8,921 nucleotides of DNA from Bacillota bacterium (GTDB lineage: Bacteria > Bacillota > Desulfotomaculia > Desulfotomaculales > Desulfallaceae). Each line of letters opens with the position of its first letter. The first letter of the stretch is position 1. The stretch lies in contig WQUS01000353.1 in NCBI GenBank assembly GCA_009781965.1, forward strand, positions 1-8,921, read 5' to 3'. This document shows, one piece after another, positions 1 through 4,629 of the stretch. The position numbers were made by a program, and so were the translations under genes. The notes beneath the pieces are model-generated. The model had not been told where the DNA came from. It searched no databases and saw only the letters and a list, made by a program, of their open reading frames with translations.

Positions 1-70
1 AATCGTAACAGCCGGGCAAAGACAACAGTAACAGCAATACCAACATCAGTTTAATGACTTTAGCGGCCAT
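1..70 (-). CDS. gerAC: GerAC-type spore germination lipoprotein (5' part only, runs off the window)
   Basis: Only the first 23 codons are visible. They give a short basic start (MAAK), a leucine-rich hydrophobic core and the lipobox LPGC, with Cys21 as the predicted lipidated residue, followed by Tyr-Asp. This is a type II (lipoprotein) signal peptide and fits GerAC, the lipoprotein subunit of nutrient germinant receptors, which is anchored on the outer face of the spore inner membrane. The gene overlaps the end of gerAB by 11 bases, the usual gerAA-gerAB-gerAC order. The ATG at 70 was chosen because AGGGGG lies about 7 bases upstream; an in-frame ATG at 76 would leave almost no spacing. The identification rests on the signal peptide and the operon position, because no mature domain is in view. 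Confidence 0.85.
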   Translation of the reverse strand, partial: MAAKVIKLMLVLLLLLSLPGCYD

Positions 71-1154
71 CGCCATTCCCCCTGCCCTTCAACAGTCCTG
101 CTCCAATCAGCACCAGCAGAATGCCCACCATAATATAAAAGGTGTACTGACTAACAAGCATGTGCGTCCAATAGACGTTTTGGGGCGCATTAGGGGCGAG
201 AAAGGCCACCACCATAGTAAATACGCCAACCGCCAACAGAAATGGCCTGTTGTCGGACACCCGGGCCAAGCTTGCCAGCACGCTGGAACCAATATACACA
301 GAAATGGATAACAATATCAGGTTGCTGAACATCCGAATCGGCAAAAACACTATTTCCAAACGCTGGCCAAACCGGCCCAGGCTAACCACCCGGGCTACCT
401 CAAAAATGGGATCGGCCAGCTCAGTAATCGTCGGATAAGTAAAAACAAAAATAGACGCCAGCACAAAAACAAGAATCACCGTCCCGGCCGCCGTAACAGA
501 CCGCAAGCCGATGCTTAAAGCTTTTTCGCGCGGCAGGAATGGGTAGATAAAACCCCAAATCAGGATATATACATAATCACCGGTACTGGCCGACAGGCCT
601 TTCAGTATGTCATGCCAACCGGGACCCCATAAAGGGTAGATGGCGTCAAGGTGCCATAATGGCAGGGTCATGAGTATTAACGCCACAATGCTGACGACAA
701 TGATCAACACAAAAAAACGGGCGGTGCGGGCTACCGCTTCCAAACCCAGATAAGCCACCACCAAAGGACCGGCTAAAAAGAAATCAAGGACCAAACTAAG
801 CGGCGTATTCGGCAAAAAAGCGTTCACCGCCATATCGCCCAGCTGCCTTAAGGTCAGCCCGGCTCCGACCACAAAAATAGCCAAATAAAAAAGACAAAAA
901 ATGATATTGAGGTAAGGACCGACCAATTTTTCCCCTGTCTCCGCCAGATTTAAATCCGGTTCCCTTTTCAGCGCCACCGCCAACAGATACACTACGGCTA
1001 AAGCCAGGATTGTATCAACGACGGGAAATATCCAGGCAGCCTCCTTACCGCTGCCAAAAAAGATAACATGGGCCAAAAGTATTCTGGACACCAGAGACAG
1101 AAATATTAAAGCGCTTGCCTCGGCCACTCCGATAAGCGGCTTATCACGCATCAT
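60..1154 (-). CDS. gerAB: GerAB-type germinant receptor permease subunit
   Basis: This 364-residue protein is almost entirely hydrophobic. About ten membrane segments can be picked out by eye (near residues 8-33, 40-62, 80-101, 120-140, 146-165, 192-206, 219-240, 268-292, 303-320 and 334-355). The length, the topology and the IYPLWGPG stretch at 172-179 fit the GerAB/YndE endospore germination permease family, part of the APC amino acid transporter superfamily. In characterised receptors the B subunit sits in the spore inner membrane and is implicated in binding the nutrient germinant. The germinant here cannot be predicted. Its ATG overlaps the gerAA stop as ATGA (1151-1154), and it has only a weak ribosome-binding site of its own, so translational coupling to gerAA is likely. 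A second in-frame ATG follows immediately at 1151. The reading frame is intact, and its end overlaps the start of gerAC. Confidence 0.93.
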   Translation of the reverse strand: MMRDKPLIGVAEASALIFLSLVSRILLAHVIFFGSGKEAAWIFPVVDTILALAVVYLLAVALKREPDLNLAETGEKLVGPYLNIIFCLFYLAIFVVGAGLTLRQLGDMAVNAFLPNTPLSLVLDFFLAGPLVVAYLGLEAVARTARFFVLIIVVSIVALILMTLPLWHLDAIYPLWGPGWHDILKGLSASTGDYVYILIWGFIYPFLPREKALSIGLRSVTAAGTVILVFVLASIFVFTYPTITELADPIFEVARVVSLGRFGQRLEIVFLPIRMFSNLILLSISVYIGSSVLASLARVSDNRPFLLAVGVFTMVVAFLAPNAPQNVYWTHMLVSQYTFYIMVGILLVLIGAGLLKGRGNGDGR

Positions 1155-3031
1155 GTTTGACCATCTTCTTTACTGCCGGGCCGCAGCCAGCGGCGGCTTA
1201 TTTTCGGCTGAGAGCGTTTTTTCAGCGGATCCAGGTAATCAGGCCTGTTCTCCTGACTCCAGATCGGGCGCCGCCAGATGTAACCGACGCCATTGTTGGT
1301 GGTCGGAGCAAGGGGCGCCAAAAATGGCACTCCGAAAGATTTCATACTGCTCATTAATCCCACATGAATAAACACACCGACCCAAACGCCCAGCAGACCC
1401 AGCACCGCGGCTAAAATGATGTAGAAAAACCGCATCAGGCGGACGGACAGGGATAATGGATAGTCCGGTACGGCAAAGGATCCGAGGGCGGTTACTGCCA
1501 CCACAATCACTAAAATGGGACTGACGATATTGGCGGCTACCGCCGCCTGGCCCAGAATCAACGCTCCCACGATGCCCAAAGTAGTGCCAATGGTCCCGGG
1601 GATCCTAATCCCAGCCTCCCGAATCAATTCAAAGGAAGATTCCATGATTAGCACCTCCACAATGGATGGAAAGGGCACCTTTTCCCTGGCCCCGGTAATA
1701 GCCATCAGCAGGTCCGTAGGGATAAATTCCTGATGGTAAGCCACAATAGCCACATAATGGGCGGGCAGCAACAGCGCCATGAACAGTCCCAAATAGCGTA
1801 AAATACGCATCATATCACCGAAGGGCCAGCGCACATACATATCTTCCGGAGACTGCATAAGGTTGAAAAATGTGCAGGGCATAATCATCACAAAGGGGTT
1901 GCCGTTCACCAGCACGGCAATCCGGCCTTCCAGCAGGCTGGCAGCCACCCGATCGGGACGTTCGGTGGTCATGATCTGGGGTATCAGATGCAGCGGCTGG
2001 TCTTCAATAAGCTGTTCCACCAAGCCGGTTTCCTGAACCATATCGGAACGGATTGATTCCAGGCGCCGTTTGACCTCCGACACCAAATCGGGATTAGCAA
2101 TGTCGGCCATGTACATTACCGCGCACTGCATGGAAGTGGCTGCCCCCACCTTGACAAACTCAGTCACCAGGGAAGGGCGCTGAATAATTTTTCGCACCAT
2201 GGCGGTATTGATCCGCAGCATTTCGGTAAAGCCTTCCTGAGGACCAAAGATGACCGACTCCACCCGGGGAGGGCCAATACCGCGAAAGGGCCAGCCCTTT
2301 GTCTCCAGCAGCAGCGCGCGGTCGCAACCCTCAATAAACAATGCGCTGTTGCCGTTCAAAATATCATTGATCACCTGATCGTAAGAACTGCCTTCGCTCA
2401 CTTGATTATTAGGCAACAGGGTCTCTTTCAGCCGGTTGAAAAAATAGCCGCCGCCAGAATCATCTCCCCCTTGATGGCCCGGCGGATTAGCCAGCAACAT
2501 CAGCGGCTGCAACACCGCCAAATCCTGAAGCTGGGAGTTGGCCGCTCCATCAATAAACACCAGCAGCGCCTGAGCCGGCTGACCGGCGCCAATGGTAAAA
2601 TGGCGGAATACCACGTCCTTGTTTTGGGGCGCCCGGAAAACCTTTTCCAACACTCTTTTATTTTCCGCCAACCGCGGGGAAAGCCCGACCTGCTCATGCC
2701 AAAGGCGATCGAGGGCCTGGTTTTCTTCCATCAGTGTCGAGTATTTTTCTCTTTTGTACGCTTTATCCGCAGCGCCCGTTCTTATTGTTCCGCGTTTCCG
2801 GCGCACGCTGTTTTTCCGCCGGCTAACTCTGTTCCCGCCGTCATCGGCGCCTACTTTCTTCCCGCCGGCTTGCTCTCCATTTGACGCAGCTAAATTACGG
2901 TCTGCGTTTTCAGCCGTTTGCCCGTTGTTATCCGGCGCTCTGTCTGCGGCGCCAGACTTAAATTTTATAGGGACGGAGGTTGGCTTTTGATAGATGAGCA
3001 ATTGGAACAGTTTTTTTATCCGGGACAACAA
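1151..3031 (-). CDS. gerAA: GerAA-type germinant receptor subunit
   Basis: From the TTG at 3031 this is a 626-residue GerA family protein. A short basic N terminus (about 1-25) is followed by a hydrophilic, low-complexity linker (about 26-96) rich in Gly, Ala, Asp, Asn, Lys and Arg. The cytoplasmic GerA domain follows, including GPPRVESVIFGPQEGFTE near 253-270. The C-terminal part holds membrane segments near 415-433, 481-505, 506-522 and 535-560, with the family stretch PFPSIVEVLIMESSFELIRE between the first two (about 453-472). GerAA proteins form the receptor core in the spore inner membrane; work on Bacillus supports a germinant-gated ion channel. An ATG at 3094 would add 21 residues but has no Shine-Dalgarno. 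The TTG at 3031 (or 3028) has GGGAGG 6 (or 9) bases upstream, so I prefer it. It is the first gene of gerAA-gerAB-gerAC and ends in an ATGA overlap with gerAB. Confidence 0.93.
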   Translation of the reverse strand: MLSRIKKLFQLLIYQKPTSVPIKFKSGAADRAPDNNGQTAENADRNLAASNGEQAGGKKVGADDGGNRVSRRKNSVRRKRGTIRTGAADKAYKREKYSTLMEENQALDRLWHEQVGLSPRLAENKRVLEKVFRAPQNKDVVFRHFTIGAGQPAQALLVFIDGAANSQLQDLAVLQPLMLLANPPGHQGGDDSGGGYFFNRLKETLLPNNQVSEGSSYDQVINDILNGNSALFIEGCDRALLLETKGWPFRGIGPPRVESVIFGPQEGFTEMLRINTAMVRKIIQRPSLVTEFVKVGAATSMQCAVMYMADIANPDLVSEVKRRLESIRSDMVQETGLVEQLIEDQPLHLIPQIMTTERPDRVAASLLEGRIAVLVNGNPFVMIMPCTFFNLMQSPEDMYVRWPFGDMMRILRYLGLFMALLLPAHYVAIVAYHQEFIPTDLLMAITGAREKVPFPSIVEVLIMESSFELIREAGIRIPGTIGTTLGIVGALILGQAAVAANIVSPILVIVVAVTALGSFAVPDYPLSLSVRLMRFFYIILAAVLGLLGVWVGVFIHVGLMSSMKSFGVPFLAPLAPTTNNGVGYIWRRPIWSQENRPDYLDPLKKRSQPKISRRWLRPGSKEDGQT

Positions 3032-3037
3032 TACAAA

Positions 3038-3043
3038 CCTCCC
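3038..3043 (-). promoter_or_regulatory. Ribosome-binding site deciding the gerAA start
   Basis: GGGAGG on the minus strand lies 6 bases before a TTG at 3031 and 9 bases before a second TTG at 3028. The upstream ATG at 3094 has only CATAAACTACTCA before it and no purine-rich site. This argues that gerAA starts at a TTG and that the 21-codon extension is untranslated leader. Confidence 0.7.
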
Positions 3044-3120
3044 TGCAGGGGACGTAATATCAGCGGCACTGACTTTTTTTAATATGCCCGGCATTGAGTA
3101 GTTTATGTGGCTAATAACGA

Positions 3121-3162
3121 CTTGAAAATAGCCTTCTCCGGATCATACCGCGGCTATTCAAG
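3121..3162. repeat. Imperfect inverted repeat in the gerA leader
   Basis: The left arm CTTGAAAATAGCC (3121-3133) pairs with the right arm GGCTATTCAAG (3152-3162) over 11 base pairs with a two-base AA bulge. The spacer is 18 bases. It lies about 90 bases upstream of the preferred gerAA start and has no following T tract on the minus strand, so it is not an intrinsic terminator. It could be an operator or a leader hairpin of the germination operon. I could not find a convincing forespore (sigma-G type) promoter in 3060-3280. Apart from this repeat and the terminator-like hairpin further upstream, I see nothing else in the gene-free stretch 3032-3372. Confidence 0.4.
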
Positions 3163-3284
3163 GTCCTATATTTAGTTTTAACAATGTTTGAAAAATGATG
3201 CCGGTGACGGCAACGAATTTGGCGGCAAACAATCGACGGTGGAACTAAAGCAGATCTCAGGGGCAAAACAGGAGGCAAAATGCG

Positions 3285-3323
3285 ACCGGGGGCAGGTTTT
3301 GTTTTTCAAAACCAGCCCCCGGT
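3285..3323 (-). terminator. Strong 16-bp hairpin, likely end of the small transcription unit
   Basis: The plus-strand arms at 3285-3300 and 3308-3323 pair over 16 base pairs with one mismatch around a 7-base loop (GTTTTTC). The outer part is GC-rich (ACCGGGGGC) and the inner part is GGTTTT paired with AAAACC. It begins 49 bases after the stop of the small ORF and lies between that ORF and gerAA, all read on the minus strand. That position suits a terminator insulating the two units. The T tract after it on the minus strand is weak (CGCATTTTGCC), so termination is inferred. On the plus strand it is followed directly by TTAATAGTT, so that 3320-3331 (CGGTTAATAGTT) matches an arm of the repeat family at 3583-3732. 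It may therefore be a diverged repeat relative. Confidence 0.55.
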
Positions 3324-3372
3324 TAATAGTTGTCTTTGCTCAATTTCACAACCTTCTTTCCAGTGTTTTCAC

Positions 3373-3480
3373 TTATCCCTTTTTTGGGGTTGAGCTTTCA
3401 CGCCTGGCGCCATCCGACTCGAATTTAATCTTTTCCAGTCCGATGTCTTTAAGAATTTGATCGATTAACTCTTTATTCAT
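3373..3480 (-). CDS. Small protein of unknown function (35 residues)
   Basis: This 35-codon ORF starts ATG AAT AAA GAG and ends in TAA at 3375-3373. GGAGG, preceded by a run of A, ends 7 bases upstream of the ATG, which is near-ideal spacing. A near-consensus promoter lies just beyond it, and a strong hairpin follows the stop. The protein begins MNKELIDQILKDIGLEKIKF, which looks like a short amphipathic helix, followed by a charged, polar tail (about residues 21-35) ending in Pro-Lys-Lys-Gly. It has no signal peptide, membrane segment or cysteine. I do not recognise a family. The expression signals argue that it is a real gene and not chance. The alternatives are the surviving 5' end of a longer gene, or a regulatory RNA that also carries an ORF. 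Confidence 0.65.
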   Translation of the reverse strand: MNKELIDQILKDIGLEKIKFESDGARRESSTPKKG

Positions 3481-3513
3481 TTACAAGCCTCCTTTTTTAG
3501 GTAGAGTATTTAT

Positions 3514-3564
3514 ATTATATAATTAATTTGGCAAAATTCAATAATTTTTTTGAAAAATTTTTTT
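3514..3564 (-). promoter_or_regulatory. Strong sigma-A type promoter with UP element for the small ORF
   Basis: On the minus strand TTGAAT (3541-3536) and TATAAT (3519-3514) are separated by 16 bases. Directly upstream, 3564-3545 reads as a run of seven A, five T, a C and seven A. In register with the -35 box this matches the UP-element consensus AAAWWTWTTTTNNNAAA at all but one defined position (the C). Transcription should start near 3507, giving a leader of about 27 bases before the ATG at 3480. This is the most convincing promoter in the window. Confidence 0.75.
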
Positions 3565-3582
3565 CCAAAAACTGCTATATTG

Positions 3583-3732
3583 CTGGTCAGACCCTGTGCT
3601 TGTTAATACCCATAGCCCAGGCACGCAAAACTATTAACCGTAAGCGATTTCTCGAATGAGCATGAGCGCACGGTTAATAGTTTGGCGTGCCGCTCGATGC
3701 TGAACAGTACCTTGCCCAGGCACGCAAAACTA
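3583..3732. repeat. Repeat family copy 1: long hairpin plus a partial second unit
   Basis: Bases 3583-3677 align with 8715-8808 in the same orientation, sharing CTGGTCAGACCCTGTGCTTG and the later TTAACCGTAAGCGATTTCTC. Within this copy the arms 3620-3641 and 3670-3691 form a 22-bp inverted repeat with one mismatch around a 28-base loop. An 18-base stretch inside the left arm region (3616-3633, CCCAGGCACGCAAAACTA) recurs exactly at 3715-3732, so a partial second unit follows. Its final CTA is the complement of the TAG stop of the pilin gene. No T tract accompanies the hairpin on either strand, so it is not a classical terminator, although it may still end or stabilise the pilin mRNA. I do not recognise the family. 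Confidence 0.8.
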
Positions 3733-4629
3733 CTTTTCAACAGTATTCTTTTTGTTTTTTCTCCGGCTGCTCAGCAGCCCCGCCAAAATGAATAGCGTTC
3801 CCAAGCCACAAAGCAGCGGGATGGGCCAGCGCAACAAACCGGTTTGAGCCAGGGCCGGCAGAGAAGCAGCAGCGCCTGGGGCGCCCGGGACAGCTGAAGC
3901 CTCCGGGGAGCCCGGAATAGACAAAATACTTGCCTCCGGCAAGCCTGAGTCAGCCGGGGAACTCTCCTCCCCGGGTCCGATTGAAAGCGGCTTCATTGAT
4001 CCCCAGGAGTCCCCGGAATCGCTAAAAGCATCGGAGCCGGGACCGTCTCCCGGTTCGGGAGACGGTCCCGGACCAGGAAGCGGTCCCGGACCGGGAGGCG
4101 GTCCGGGCGGAGTTAGCGGTTCCGTTTTGGGAAAAGCAACGACAACCTTGTTCCAGCCACGCTGATCCTGATAAGGTACCGCCACCAGAAAAGGCGCCAT
4201 TTGATAACCTGCCTGCGCCGCATCGGTCTGCGCCGCGAGGTACAGCCCGGCCGGCAAATCGGTAAAAACGGCCTGACCCTGTCCGTTCGTAACTTGAACA
4301 GTCCGGGCGATATTATTAGCTTTAAGATAGGCGTCTAAGCTCTGGGAAAGATTTTTATTCTCTGCCGCGGTCAAAACCCCATCCGGCGGCAAAAGGACTT
4401 TGGTCGGCTCTAAGGAGCTGATTACCGTATATTCCGGCGCGCCGTTCACTTCATCAACCGCAGCCACCAGAAAAAGGCCTAATTTAATGCCGGACAGAGC
4501 CTGACCACCATACGCCAACTCAATGGTCAGTGCATTATCCGGGCGGGAAAAATCTACCGCATCCGCGTGAGCCAAGGACAGCGTAAGGAACAGTAGGACG
4601 ATTAAAACTATCACCGCTCGCTTCACCAA
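3730..4629 (-). CDS. SpaA-like pilin / wall-anchored surface protein with LAQTG signal
   Basis: This 299-residue protein has a signal peptide (about 1-23), then an Ig-like SpaA-type pilin domain (about 26-170) with AGLYLAA near 127-133 and PFLVAVP at 146-152. WNKVVVAFPK at 159-168 matches the pilin motif WxxxVxVYPK, so Lys168 is the candidate for sortase-catalysed cross-linking. A Pro/Gly stalk (171-198) and a Ser/Pro/Gly/Ala-rich spacer follow. The C terminus has LAQTG (260-264), a hydrophobic segment (about 267-287) and a basic tail (RRKNKK). The sorting signal has Ala where Pro is normal. It abuts the adhesin stop (TAATTG); AAGGGGG inside the adhesin's last codons serves a TTG at 4629 or a GTG at 4626, implying coupled translation. 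The likely role is shaft or anchor subunit of a pilus whose other subunit is the adhesin. The stop codon lies inside a repeat. Confidence 0.82.
   Translation of the reverse strand: MVKRAVIVLIVLLFLTLSLAHADAVDFSRPDNALTIELAYGGQALSGIKLGLFLVAAVDEVNGAPEYTVISSLEPTKVLLPPDGVLTAAENKNLSQSLDAYLKANNIARTVQVTNGQGQAVFTDLPAGLYLAAQTDAAQAGYQMAPFLVAVPYQDQRGWNKVVVAFPKTEPLTPPGPPPGPGPLPGPGPSPEPGDGPGSDAFSDSGDSWGSMKPLSIGPGEESSPADSGLPEASILSIPGSPEASAVPGAPGAAASLPALAQTGLLRWPIPLLCGLGTLFILAGLLSSRRKNKKNTVEK
4037..4071. repeat. Perfect 15-bp inverted repeat inside the pilin stalk coding region
   Basis: CCGGGACCGTCTCCC (4037-4051) and its exact complement (4057-4071) flank the 5-base loop GGTTC. It falls in the codons for the Pro/Gly/Glu/Asp part of the stalk (around residues 187-198). 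The neighbouring GGTCCCGGACC units continue the GC-rich repeat to about 4110. In the mRNA this would be a very stable hairpin. It may only reflect Pro/Gly codon repeats. Confidence 0.75.

Noticed and set aside
2402..2990. Plus-strand ORFs opposite gerAA
   Set aside because: Shadows of the intact gerAA frame, with arginine- and proline-rich translations and no start signals.
3158..3186. Possible sigma-A promoter TTTCAA-N17-TATAGG upstream of gerAA
   Set aside because: The -35 matches the consensus at only three positions, and gerA operons normally use a forespore sigma factor; too weak to list.
3188..3460. Plus-strand 90-codon ORF
   Set aside because: It runs antisense through the 16-bp hairpin and most of the small minus-strand ORF, has no ribosome-binding site and no recognisable protein features.
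3620..3691. Intrinsic terminator of the pilin operon
   Set aside because: The stem is long but there is no T tract on the minus strand after it, so I list it as a repeat and not a terminator.
3583..3732. CRISPR array or tRNA/rRNA in the repeat blocks
   Set aside because: Units are about 95 bases, imperfect and contain long hairpin arms without regular unique spacers; no cloverleaf with CCA-like ends can be folded.
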